The notes below the pieces were generated by a model that was not told the DNA's origin, did no database searches, and was given only the letters and a program-made list of their open reading frames with translations. From positions 1 to 64,000 of the forward strand of contig NZ_JTJC03000002.1 in NCBI RefSeq assembly GCF_000817735.3: a DNA stretch of 64,000 nucleotides, written 5' to 3'. The DNA is from Scytonema millei VB511283 (GTDB lineage Bacteria; Cyanobacteriota; Cyanobacteriia; Cyanobacteriales; Chroococcidiopsidaceae). This document shows, in pieces, positions 46,345 through 55,561 of this stretch (the stretch's first letter is position 1; each line of letters starts with the position of its first letter). The position numbers were made by a program, and so were the translations under genes.

Positions 46345-47511
46345 ATGAACATAGCTTTTGTGACTCATTATGATATTTTCAACAGCAATAAGTGGCATCC
46401 AAAAGCAATCGGGTTTAGTGGCACGAGTTACTACAAAGCCCAATCACTCAAAGATCGGTTTCCCGATTTTGAATATATTGGTCCGTTAACAGAACGGCAT
46501 TCTCTAGGGACTAAATTCAAAAGACGTTTGTATAGATATTTGTCTACCAAAGCTTATTACGATTGGGCTGCAATCGATTTGCAAAAGAATTACGCTCGAC
46601 AAATTAATACCAAATTGTCAAATAGTAACTCTCAGTTAGTTGTTTGTCCAGATATTTCTACAATTGCCTATGTCGAATGCCAGCAGCCAATTGTTTTATG
46701 GACGACAAATACTTATGGAGCTTGCATTGATTTCTACGATGATTTTAGCAATCTTTGCCGAGAAACGATTGACGATCTCGTAACGCTCGATCGACTTGCC
46801 CTTAGTAAAGTGCAACTGGCGGTTTTTCCCTCTACTTGGGCGGCGGAAGCGGCAATAAATAGCTATCAAATCGATCGTAGTAAGATTGAGATCGTACCAT
46901 ATGGAGCCAACATAGAATGCGATCGCACGATTAATGACATTCAAAACCTAGTAGAAGCAAGAACAACAGAGCGATGTAAGTTATTGTTTCTCGGAGTCAG
47001 TTGGTATCGTAAAGGGGGAGATATAGCTTTAAAAGTTGCTAAAAAACTCAAACAACTAGGTATCGATGTTGAGTTAACAGTTGTTGGTTGTCAACCTATA
47101 ACCGACGAACCATTACCAGATTACGTGGTTAATGTTGGGTTTATCAAAAAATCCGATCCAAAGGGTAGCGATCGCTTAAATCAATTAATTTCTGAGTCTC
47201 ATTTTCTAATTTTACCATCTAGAGCCGAGACTTATGGAAATGTGCTTTGCGAAGCTAATTCATTTGGAGTTCCTTGTCTGACAACTAAAGTTGGCGGGAT
47301 TCCTAGTATTATTCAAGATAATGTGAATGGAAAACTATTTGCCTTAGACGCTGACGTTAAAGACTATTGCGAGTACATAGCCCATTTATTTACTAACTAT
47401 GCCCAATACAAACAACTAGCATATAGTTCATTTCACGAATATGAAACTCGTCTTAACTGGTCAGCAGCAGGAAAATCGATGCAAACCCTCATTACAGAAA
47501 AATTTAGTTAA
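46345..47511 (+). CDS. GT4-family glycosyltransferase, copy 2
   Basis: 388 residues, same length as copy 1 and collinear with it (IEIVPYGANIECDRTI, LLFLGVSWYRKGGDIALKVAK, LTVVGCQPI). Its EX7E motif is intact (AETYGNVLCEANSFGVP), unlike copy 1. Starts 63 bases after copy 1. The 3' end overlaps the converging RsmB-like gene by eight bases. Confidence 0.88.
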   Translation: MNIAFVTHYDIFNSNKWHPKAIGFSGTSYYKAQSLKDRFPDFEYIGPLTERHSLGTKFKRRLYRYLSTKAYYDWAAIDLQKNYARQINTKLSNSNSQLVVCPDISTIAYVECQQPIVLWTTNTYGACIDFYDDFSNLCRETIDDLVTLDRLALSKVQLAVFPSTWAAEAAINSYQIDRSKIEIVPYGANIECDRTINDIQNLVEARTTERCKLLFLGVSWYRKGGDIALKVAKKLKQLGIDVELTVVGCQPITDEPLPDYVVNVGFIKKSDPKGSDRLNQLISESHFLILPSRAETYGNVLCEANSFGVPCLTTKVGGIPSIIQDNVNGKLFALDADVKDYCEYIAHLFTNYAQYKQLAYSSFHEYETRLNWSAAGKSMQTLITEKFS

Positions 47512-48478
47512 TAAATTTAGGGAAAATTTGCTGTTGTTGCAGCATCTCTAAATTTAATAGTTGTTTATTTAATGATGTTTGATTCATGTTTTCCTGATTT
47601 TGAAACAAGGCAGTGAAAGCTCCTGCCCCCATACCATCTTGAGGGAATAGACGATAACAAGGAATGGTGGTTAAATGAGATTTATAACGCGCTAAATGAG
47701 AAATTTCAACAGGCTGAAATTGCGGAAATCTAGCCAAAAACCACTCACACACTTGCTCGTTTTCTTCGATTGAATAAGTACAAGTCATGTAGGCGAGATA
47801 GCCTTGAGGAGCAACAACTTGAGCCGAGTTAGCAATAATTCTTTTTTGCCTGCTAGCGTTTTTATTAATTAAAGCCGGATGAAAACATCCTAATGCTTTA
47901 TCACCTTTAGCTAACAAAGATTGTCCGGTACAAGGAGCATCAACAATTGCAAGACTACAAGTATGAGGTAGGCGCTGGCTCCACATCTGCGGATCGAGAT
48001 TGGTGACAGCAGTAGGACTAATTTGACAACGTTTTAAATTAGAAATTAGCATTCCCAAACGCTTGCCAATAACTTCATTACTTATCAGTAATTCTGGCTG
48101 TAATGCTTTCCAAGCGAAAATTCCTTTTCCTCCTGGTGCAGCACACATATCCAAAATAGTTGCAATGGGTTGAGAGATAGCTAGCAAGGTTGAAGCAGCA
48201 AATACTGAGGAAAAATCTAAGCAATAGTAATAACCGTCCTCATGTAAAGGAAACTGTCCTGGTTTTTCACCAGGTGATACGCAATCTATAAAATCAGGTT
48301 GCCATGTAGTTGCAGTTGTTACTGTAAATGGTAAAGATTCAGGCTTTTGCCGACACCAAATAATGCAGGTAGGAAAAGATTGCGGCTGAGTTAAGGCTTG
48401 AATAAATTGCTCTTGTGCTGTTGAATCGTCAAATAAACGCCGACTGAGCTTAAGTAACAAATTTGAAGGCTTATCCAC
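47504..48478 (-). CDS. RsmB/NOL1-family RNA cytosine-C5 methyltransferase
   Basis: 324-residue SAM-dependent RNA m5C methyltransferase. SAM-binding motif ILDMCAAPGGKGIFAW, then IVDAPCTGQ with the catalytic-side Cys and YMTCTYSIEENE with the second Cys, both needed in this family. No N-terminal NusB domain, so not classic RsmB; the target (rRNA or tRNA) is unknown. Starts at GTG. Converges with the GT gene. Confidence 0.9.
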   Translation of the reverse strand: MDKPSNLLLKLSRRLFDDSTAQEQFIQALTQPQSFPTCIIWCRQKPESLPFTVTTATTWQPDFIDCVSPGEKPGQFPLHEDGYYYCLDFSSVFAASTLLAISQPIATILDMCAAPGGKGIFAWKALQPELLISNEVIGKRLGMLISNLKRCQISPTAVTNLDPQMWSQRLPHTCSLAIVDAPCTGQSLLAKGDKALGCFHPALINKNASRQKRIIANSAQVVAPQGYLAYMTCTYSIEENEQVCEWFLARFPQFQPVEISHLARYKSHLTTIPCYRLFPQDGMGAGAFTALFQNQENMNQTSLNKQLLNLEMLQQQQIFPKFIN

Positions 48479-48526
48479 TCAAGGAAAATCAAAGCTCTGC
48501 GTTTTCTATTGTAGTGGGAATGGGAA

Positions 48527-48571
48527 GTCAGTTATCAGTTATCAGTTATCAGTTATCGGTTATCAGTTACC
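48527..48571. repeat. TCAGTTATCAG heptamer repeat tract
   Basis: Six CAGTTATCAGTTATC units, followed by CACCACGCACCACGACG sequence (48580-48640), between the RsmB-like and GH16 genes. Confidence 0.9.
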
Positions 48572-48659
48572 GATTACCACACCACGCACCACGACGCAGC
48601 TAACATCGGTGAAGACGCTTCACCGTTCGCTGCTTCACCACGCAATTACCAATGACAAT

Positions 48660-49463
48660 CTAATTGCGTTGCCAAACCTTAATATGGTCGATTTCTAGAT
48701 TGTTTGGTAAAGGCGTAGAGTTGTCGGGAGGGCTATTCGTCCACGCTTTGCCGAGAGCAAGAGTTGCTGTAACGTACATTGCTTCGTCGGGAATATTACC
48801 ACTATTGGTATAACGTCGTCGTTCGACACCATCTACGTACCAAACCAGTTTATCTGCTTCCCATAACAAGCCATAGGTATGATAGCCGCCAGAAAAATCA
48901 ATTCCACCCCACCAGCCAGATGATGATTCGTGAGCGCCACTACCGTTTTTATAGTGGATCGTCATGTGGACGTTGTTTGTATTAGAACCTACGAATTCGG
49001 CAACATCTATTTCTGGGGGCCAGTTTTTATTTTGTGACAACAACCATAATGTGGGCCAGAAGCCATTGCCTTTAGGCACTTTAGCGCGAAACTCCACGTA
49101 ACCGTACTGAAAAGCAAACTTATCGTGAGATGCAATCATTCCAGAAGTGTAGTTTAAACCGTTAGACGGCTTTCGCTCTGCACGCAAACGTAAGATTCCA
49201 CCTCCTACTGATACATTATTCGGGCTAAACCATTGCAAATCGCCAGCACCGCCATTCGTACAGCCATTGGGAGCCCAATAAAAACAGGGAGTCCACTTAC
49301 CAGTATCTAATCCAGAACCGTTGAAGTCATCACTAAACTTGAGTTGCCAGTTACCAGCAGGAGGATCGGCTAGTGCTGCTGTGGGGCAACACGCCATCAT
49401 CAAGGCACTAAAAACCAGCAAAACCTTATCCTTCCAGCTACGCAACCGAAGGTTTTGTTGCAT
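48660..49463 (-). CDS. Secreted GH16 beta-glucanase, single domain
   Basis: 267 residues from the ATG at 49463 (AAGGA ~8 bases upstream; a longer frame is open but unlikely). Signal peptide ends in the TAALADPP segment. GH16 catalytic motif EIDVAE (Glu151, Asp153, Glu156), then WYVDGVERRRY and LGKAWTNSPPDNSTPLP. It aligns without gaps with the first GH16 up to the catalytic motif and lacks the C-terminal CBM-like domain. The two genes are paralogues ~7 kb apart on opposite strands. Confidence 0.93.
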   Translation of the reverse strand: MQQNLRLRSWKDKVLLVFSALMMACCPTAALADPPAGNWQLKFSDDFNGSGLDTGKWTPCFYWAPNGCTNGGAGDLQWFSPNNVSVGGGILRLRAERKPSNGLNYTSGMIASHDKFAFQYGYVEFRAKVPKGNGFWPTLWLLSQNKNWPPEIDVAEFVGSNTNNVHMTIHYKNGSGAHESSSGWWGGIDFSGGYHTYGLLWEADKLVWYVDGVERRRYTNSGNIPDEAMYVTATLALGKAWTNSPPDNSTPLPNNLEIDHIKVWQRN

Positions 49464-50012
49464 GTAAATATTTCCTTTTAATTCAATTTCAAGAGGAGAT
49501 AGCAGTTGTTGATGAGCTATTGAGTGCCGAACAAACAAAGAGCTATCTCTTGACGCACCGTATTAATAAACCATTTCGATCGGTGTAGAGTCAAGAAAAA
49601 ATTTTTTTTTGTGCAGTATTTGTGCAGCTAAAACGGAGTATTATTTCTGGCAAACGAAAATACTAAGTAGGTGATTTAGCTTGCAACCCTTTCGTTATAG
49701 TAGTTGTATCGATCGCTTGGTTTACGAAACGAGTCGAAAATATAACTTTAAATATCTAAATTACAAAATAGCCAATTCGCGATGTATTGATATTATAAAA
49801 ATTTACCAAACTCTGAATAAAGCAAAGATTACTGAATAACCAAATACCGATCTATTCTTTTGTAAAGTTTTTCTTATTAAATTGATAAAATATTTGTAAT
49901 ATATTGAAATTTTGATCGCATCTGTGGCTTTAAAGGGAACAAGGGAGAAGTCGCAAGTCAAAAGCCTCTCACTTCTCACCTCTCACTGTTCCCCATACCC
50001 GCGAATCAAAAA
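49464..50012. other. Intergenic region upstream of the second GH16 gene
   Basis: 549 A+T-rich bases, including an A-run and T-run near 49600 and CTCACTTCTCACCTCTCAC low-complexity sequence near 49960-49985. Nothing else was recognised; presumably the GH16 promoter. Confidence 0.4.
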
Positions 50013-51575
50013 CTACTTCTTCACGTAATGATAGATATCAAAATTAGTCAGTGGCAGATGAGACTCTAGTTTGTAAGATTTAGCCATTGAGCTTTCTAAA
50101 TCAAAATTTCTTTTCTTTTCCCAAAAAGCTTGGTCGCTAATGGCAATAATTGCCGTGTTTGCGTTTTCAGTAACGCGACTGACTTCTGCTGCTAATTTAG
50201 TTGTGTCTAGTCCTAAGCCGTCTATTGTTAGAGTATCGCCATAATAAGGTAGCAAGTAAGGCACGCCGTACAGAAGCACGGATTTGCTATCTTGGCTATT
50301 GTTCTTACTCAGATATTGGGCAATTTCACGGTAGTTTTCCCGCTGATATCTGGGTTCAAAATAATAGTTGTAGTTGGCATATAAATTGAGTAGTAGTAAC
50401 ACAATAAACGCCCATCGATACAAATGTTGCCAGTTCTTTTTTTTACTAGAAGAACTAAGTCTAAGCGCGATTGGTAATAGAAACGCTAGAGGAATATAAA
50501 TATAAAAAGAATGGCGAGGGAGCCAATTAAATTTCGTCACAATTGCAAAGGCAAGTGCGATAATAAAAGCTGCTGAAAAGGTAATCAGAAAAAACCTGTC
50601 GATTGGACGATATTGTTTATATTCTGGCGATCGCGCTTTTAAGCCTCTGACAAGTCCGATAAAAATAATGCCAGCAACTAATACAAATAGTAAGAGAACA
50701 GGCAAATAGCTGAAAACGAGTTGCAGGCGATCGCCACCACGCATCTGTTCGATTGGTGGACCATAGGTTTCTCCAACTAATAAGCCATAGAAAACAAAAG
50801 CTATATTCTGAATAACTGACTGATTTGATGGCGTGACGTGAACTTTTGTCGGATCGGTAGCTACGGGGGAAGCTAGATAAAATATTGCCGCAGGTACACA
50901 GGCAATTGCTACAGGTAGCCACCATTGCAGCCAGCGCTTAATATTTCTAGAAACGAGGAAGTGAGCGACACACAGAGCAAGGGTATAAATTCCAATAAAA
51001 ATGCTACAAAAAAGACCGATCGCTGTAGTTATACAAAATAGCACCTGTGCGATCGCCGTACCTCTAACATTTTTTTGCGGTAAGATTTGGCTGAGAAAAT
51101 ATAATTGCAGAGATGCTAAAAATAAGAGTAAAGTATACGCTCTCGTTTGCTGGCTGTAATAAACTCCGTAAGCACTAAACGATAGAAAGAGCGTCAACCA
51201 TAGAGCATGTTTCCTACCGTAAAGTTGCCATGCAGTAGTACACAAAACAACGATCGTGCCAATTCCTAATAAAGCAGAAAGGGAGCGGACAGCAAACTCG
51301 CTACTACCAAAGATTTGTCGCCAGAAATGTAAGACTAAATAGTAAAATGGCTGAAAGCGATCGCCAGTATCTGTAGTCACAATTGTGGAAATAATAGCTT
51401 GAATGCTCGTGCCGTCAGAATAATATAAACTAGCACCTTCATCTAGCCATAAGCTCTTATCTTGCAAAAGGAAAAATCGTAGAAAGATGCCGATTACAAG
51501 AGTTAAGACGATCGGGAGATAAGACTTAAAATTAGAGGCTCTAATGCGTTCTAGTGACGTTCTTTGTAACAACAT
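50013..51575 (-). CDS. GT39-like polytopic glycosyltransferase
   Basis: 520 residues with about ten transmembrane segments. The N-terminal LQDKSLWLDEGASLYYSDG with Asp-Glu is the GT-C signature of the ArnT/PMT (GT39/83) class, which uses lipid-linked sugars on the periplasmic side. FQPFYYLVLHFW and KHALWLTLFLSF follow. Likely modifies a surface glycan or lipid; the donor and acceptor are unknown. Third gene from the end of the cluster. Confidence 0.85.
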   Translation of the reverse strand: MLLQRTSLERIRASNFKSYLPIVLTLVIGIFLRFFLLQDKSLWLDEGASLYYSDGTSIQAIISTIVTTDTGDRFQPFYYLVLHFWRQIFGSSEFAVRSLSALLGIGTIVVLCTTAWQLYGRKHALWLTLFLSFSAYGVYYSQQTRAYTLLLFLASLQLYFLSQILPQKNVRGTAIAQVLFCITTAIGLFCSIFIGIYTLALCVAHFLVSRNIKRWLQWWLPVAIACVPAAIFYLASPVATDPTKVHVTPSNQSVIQNIAFVFYGLLVGETYGPPIEQMRGGDRLQLVFSYLPVLLLFVLVAGIIFIGLVRGLKARSPEYKQYRPIDRFFLITFSAAFIIALAFAIVTKFNWLPRHSFYIYIPLAFLLPIALRLSSSSKKKNWQHLYRWAFIVLLLLNLYANYNYYFEPRYQRENYREIAQYLSKNNSQDSKSVLLYGVPYLLPYYGDTLTIDGLGLDTTKLAAEVSRVTENANTAIIAISDQAFWEKKRNFDLESSMAKSYKLESHLPLTNFDIYHYVKK

Positions 51576-51579
51576 AAGA

Positions 51580-51740
51580 TAAGTCGTAAGTTATAAGTTG
51601 TAAGTCGTAAGTCAGCAGCGATGGTAGTTGGTAGTTGGTAGTTGGTAGTTGATAGTTGGTAGTTGCTCCCTCAGCTCCCTCAGCCTCCTCAGCTCCCTCA
51701 GCCTCTTCTCTCTGCTCCCTGCTCCCTGCTCCCTGATTAG
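51580..51740. repeat. GTTGGTAGTTGGTAG and CTCCCTCAGC repeat tracts
   Basis: GTAAGTC units, then six TGGTAGT units, then CTCCCTCAGCTCCCTCAGCC and GCTCCCTGCTCCC units, in the gap between the GT39-like gene and the first GT2. Confidence 0.9.
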
Positions 51741-52783
51741 CTTCCAACTTCTATTTCTCGATCGCGGTGGATGCGGTTTTTTTGCCAAGCTCCCATTGAT
51801 TGAGCTGCCAAAGCCTCAATCTGACGATAAATCGAGGTAGGGAGCAGCCATAACAGATAAGCAGCAGCCAGTGTCATCAGCGTGCGACGGGGATCTGACA
51901 ACAGAATACCCCAGTGAGTTGCTAGAGCGCGATGCATGAGCTTTACAGCGATCGCACCCGCTTTGAGACGGACGGCACTACGAGCCAAATAACGCATGTG
52001 ATACGCTTTGGCAGGTTTTTCCCATTCAGAAATAAATTCTGGTGCGTAGGAGCGGGTTTTTTCGATAACTTGTTCTAGATATTCTAGTTGCTTGAGCAGA
52101 TTGGCTGAGAGTCCGCCAGAGTTGACGCGATACAAAGTAAGAGCTTCGGGAATGCCAGCAAATTGCCACTGAGTTTGGATCGCAATCCGCAGCCAACATT
52201 CAACATCTTCTGCTTGGCGAAAGCGCTCGTCAAAATAAAATATTTCTGGGAATTTTTCTGGAGTTTCGTGACGATAATCGGTAAAAGCGATCGCATCGAG
52301 AGTTTCTCGGCGCAACACCGCCGCCGAACCATTACCTACAGGATTATCGCACAGCAGGCACTCTGGGGAAATATTGTCTAGCTGCGGCATGAGATAAGTC
52401 CCCAAGCGATGCCCCGTTTCATCAATTAAAGCCGAACGACTGAAACTCACTCCCACATGAGGAAAGTTGTTTAAATGCTCGATATGTTTCTCTAACTTTT
52501 GCGGCAACCATAAATCGTCTCCGTCTAAAAAAGCAATATACTCTCCTTTAGCATGACGAATACCCGTGTTTCTCGCACCAGCCAAGCCTCGGTTGCGTTG
52601 GCGAATAATCTGAATTCTGGGATCGGTAAATTGCTGACAAATTTCTACACATCGATCTGGAGACTCATCATCAATTATCAGGATCTCTAGATTTTTGTAT
52701 GTTTGGTCTAACACCGACTGGACTGTGGCACTGATATACTTCTCACAACGGAAAACTGCAATTACCACAGAAACTTTTTTCAT
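51737..52783 (-). CDS. GT2-family glycosyltransferase A
   Basis: 348 residues. GT-A domain: VSVVIAVFRCEKYISATVQSVLDQTY, IDDESPD, the DGDD metal motif (AFLDGDDLWLPQK) and GNGSAAVLRRETL. The ~100 residues at the C-terminus contain a ALATHWGILLSDPRRTLMTLAAAYLLWLLP segment shared with the next GT2. It probably adds one sugar of the surface repeat unit. Tandem paralogue of the next gene. Confidence 0.92.
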   Translation of the reverse strand: MKKVSVVIAVFRCEKYISATVQSVLDQTYKNLEILIIDDESPDRCVEICQQFTDPRIQIIRQRNRGLAGARNTGIRHAKGEYIAFLDGDDLWLPQKLEKHIEHLNNFPHVGVSFSRSALIDETGHRLGTYLMPQLDNISPECLLCDNPVGNGSAAVLRRETLDAIAFTDYRHETPEKFPEIFYFDERFRQAEDVECWLRIAIQTQWQFAGIPEALTLYRVNSGGLSANLLKQLEYLEQVIEKTRSYAPEFISEWEKPAKAYHMRYLARSAVRLKAGAIAVKLMHRALATHWGILLSDPRRTLMTLAAAYLLWLLPTSIYRQIEALAAQSMGAWQKNRIHRDREIEVGS

Positions 52784-52794
52784 ATAACTCCTTT

Positions 52795-52880
52795 CAGTTA
52801 TCAGTGACTAGTGACTGGTGAGCGCTCGCTAGTCATGAAAAATTAATTCACTAGCCACTAGCCACTAACTACTAGCCACT
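52795..52880. repeat. TCAGTGACTAGTGACTGG tract
   Basis: Heptamer units in CAGTGACTAGTGACTGG and CACTAGCCACTAGCCACTAAC, between the two GT2 paralogues. Confidence 0.85.
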
Positions 52881-53904
52881 ATTCTTTCACTTCTTGAAGA
52901 ATTCTCCTTTTTTGATTCGAGCCTGTTATCTGAAGTGCTAGAGATTGGATCTGGTGATAAGTAGAATTAGGCAATAGCCACAGCAAATAAGCGGCTGCTA
53001 AAGTCATTACCGTTCGCCGTGGTTCCTCAAATAAAATTGACCTATATGTAGATAGAGCTTTGTGAGAAAATTCGACGGCAGTGGAGCCTGCGGATAAAGT
53101 GACAGCTCGACGTGCTAAATGCCGGAGTTGATAAGCCATAGCTGGTTTTTCCCACTCAGCCATCATCTCTGGTGAGGTGTAGGCGCGTGCTGTCTCTAAC
53201 ATAGTTTCCCAAGAGCTAAGTTTCTTATACAATTGGGCAGAAAATCCTTTTGGATTCACGCGGTACAAAGTTAAAGCTTCTGCTAATCCCTCAATTTGCC
53301 AGTCTGTTTTTAGCATCATGCGCAGCCAACATTCTACATCTTCTGATGGGTGTAAGCTGCGATCGCAATTGAAATAAGAGACTTCTCCCGATCCAGGCTC
53401 GACAAACTTAATTGCTTCTAACAATTCTTTACGAATTACGGGAACTGAGCCATTACCAATTGGCGTACGACACAACAGATCGAGGGGTGTAATATCTGTT
53501 AATTTGGACATTTGATAAATACTCAAAGGTTTGTCTGCTTCGTCAATAAAAGCCGAACGACTAAAACTGAGTCCCACGTTTGGCGATTTATCTAGATGTT
53601 CGACATGTTTTTCTAGCTTGTGGGGAACCCAAAGATCGTCTCCGTCTAAAAGCGCTACGTAATCACCTTGAGCCTGACGAATTCCCGTGTTTCGAGCTGC
53701 TGCAACCCCTTGATTTGGCTGGCGAATGATTTGAATTCGAGGATCGGTAAACTGTTGGCAAATTTCATAACTGCGATCGGTCGAACCATCGTCAATAATC
53801 AATAATTCAAAATTTTTGTATGTCTGTGCTAATACAGAGTTTATTGTCTTTGCAATGTATTTTTCGACTTGATAAACGGGAATGATGATAGTAACTAATT
53901 TCAT
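52879..53904 (-). CDS. GT2-family glycosyltransferase B
   Basis: 341 residues, collinear with GT2 A: VTIIIPVYQVEKYIAKTINSVLAQTY, LLIIDDGSTDRS, ALLDGDDLWVPHK, and the C-terminal STYRSILFEEPRRTVMTLAAAYLLWLLP. A local duplication of GT2 A, so it probably uses a related donor or acceptor. Confidence 0.92.
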   Translation of the reverse strand: MKLVTIIIPVYQVEKYIAKTINSVLAQTYKNFELLIIDDGSTDRSYEICQQFTDPRIQIIRQPNQGVAAARNTGIRQAQGDYVALLDGDDLWVPHKLEKHVEHLDKSPNVGLSFSRSAFIDEADKPLSIYQMSKLTDITPLDLLCRTPIGNGSVPVIRKELLEAIKFVEPGSGEVSYFNCDRSLHPSEDVECWLRMMLKTDWQIEGLAEALTLYRVNPKGFSAQLYKKLSSWETMLETARAYTSPEMMAEWEKPAMAYQLRHLARRAVTLSAGSTAVEFSHKALSTYRSILFEEPRRTVMTLAAAYLLWLLPNSTYHQIQSLALQITGSNQKRRILQEVKE

Positions 53905-53997
53905 ATTTCAGAGCTTGGTCGTTGGTCATTGGTCATTTATAGAAACCATTAACTATTAAATACTAGCTATCAACTATCAGCTATCAACTATCAACCA

Positions 53998-55275
53998 CTA
54001 CGATTGGCGCAATACATGGCGGTTTGTCCAAATCGTAAACACGGGAAGGAAGAGCATGTGAACGATTAAAACTGCTGCTGCAACGCCAATAACCTGCCAA
54101 TGGACTCCAATTAATAAAGAGAGAGCAAACACAGTCGTAAAAGCTAGATTCCAATATAAATCTAAATTGGGTTTGCCTACAGCTACTAATAATTGCGAAG
54201 CAGCATCGGCGAAGGGTCTGGGAATTGCTGACAAGCAAATTAATACCAGCACGGGAATAGCAACAATCCACTGATGACCAAAAACAATTGGTACATACCA
54301 ATAAGCTAGGCTAGACTGTAGAATCACTAAGGGAAAGATAATTAGACTAATAATTTTAAGCGCGCTGTAATAAGATTGACTTAACTCCAACATGTTAGCT
54401 TTAGCTTTACATAAATGTGGCAAAATTGCTGTATTGATTGCTGTAACTATACTCAGGCTAATTCCCAATCCAGCATTGAACCCAAAAAAATAAATTCCTA
54501 ATTCTTTAATACCTAAAAACCTACCAATTATTAAATAATCTAAGTTATTTCTCAGCGCCTTGAGAAATTGCACGCCACAGATATTTTTACCAAAATCTAA
54601 AATCGATCGCCAAGCTTTTGTCGTAAATTTAGCAGTAGGATGCCAAGCGTAACTTTTACGATAAATAATAATTTCTAGCGGTGTCACCAAAACCCAAGGT
54701 AAAACGAACGCCCAAATTCCCCAGCCGCGAATAGCAAATAGGGCAGATAATATATAACTAGCGAGATTTCTCACAACAGTAGCGATCGCGCACACTTTAA
54801 GTCGATTTTCGCGAACGATTAAGGAAGACTGGATAGCGGCAAAAGGCCACATGAGATAGGGTATACCAGCAATACAGATGGGGATAATTAAATCGATTTC
54901 GCGAGTCAGGCGATCGCGATAAAACCAAGCAATAGGAAAAGCAATTAGGCACTGAGCAAAAAACAAACCTGTAAAGATGCTCCAGTTTAACCAATAACCA
55001 GAGTTACAAATAGTATCTAATTCTTGGCGATCGCATTGAATAATTTTAGCACTTACCCCGACCTCCATAAAAACTCGCATAAACTCATTGACTGTAGACA
55101 CAATTGCTGCTAAGCCGTAGTCATAAGGAGTTAAAAAACGAGCTAAAATTACTGTCAATCCGAGGCGAAAAATCCGCGAAATAATTTCTGCCGAACCTAA
55201 CCAGCTAAGATTACGAACGAATCGATTGGAAAGTTTTTGAGGCAGCCTAGATAAAATAGCTGATAGGATAGGCAT
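53998..55275 (-). CDS. Wzx-like polysaccharide flippase
   Basis: 425 residues, ~12-14 transmembrane segments, of the MATE/Wzx (polysaccharide biosynthesis) family. N-terminal FVRNLSWLGSAEIISRIFRLGLTVILARFLTPYDYGLAAIVSTV is typical. Flips lipid-linked repeat units across the membrane. It is next to GT2 and Wzy-like genes in the same strand and order as Wzx/Wzy gene clusters. Confidence 0.9.
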   Translation of the reverse strand: MPILSAILSRLPQKLSNRFVRNLSWLGSAEIISRIFRLGLTVILARFLTPYDYGLAAIVSTVNEFMRVFMEVGVSAKIIQCDRQELDTICNSGYWLNWSIFTGLFFAQCLIAFPIAWFYRDRLTREIDLIIPICIAGIPYLMWPFAAIQSSLIVRENRLKVCAIATVVRNLASYILSALFAIRGWGIWAFVLPWVLVTPLEIIIYRKSYAWHPTAKFTTKAWRSILDFGKNICGVQFLKALRNNLDYLIIGRFLGIKELGIYFFGFNAGLGISLSIVTAINTAILPHLCKAKANMLELSQSYYSALKIISLIIFPLVILQSSLAYWYVPIVFGHQWIVAIPVLVLICLSAIPRPFADAASQLLVAVGKPNLDLYWNLAFTTVFALSLLIGVHWQVIGVAAAVLIVHMLFLPVFTIWTNRHVLRQS

Positions 55276-55561
55276 TGAGTTTATACATTGTTTTTCGTTA
55301 TTCCAGCTCGAATCAGATTCAGTGCAGGCGATCGCTGGTTAGTCTCCTATTCAATATATAGTTGATGTAGCTATTATTGCCTACACTACCATCATCAATC
55401 TTAAAGAAAACTCGTATTTTCTTACACAAGTCAAGCTGGAAATTTCATCGCAGACAAATGCCAAATTCCCGCATTCTACTTAGGTTGATACGCTACATCA
55501 ACGATCTAAGCATAACCAGGCGATCGCAGTTACGCAACGATACAGTTATGTAAAAACTTCC
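55276..55561. other. Intergenic stretch upstream of the flippase
   Basis: 286 bases, A+T-rich with one AGGCGATCGC site. No structure or gene seen; it may hold a promoter for the downstream part of the cluster. Confidence 0.35.
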
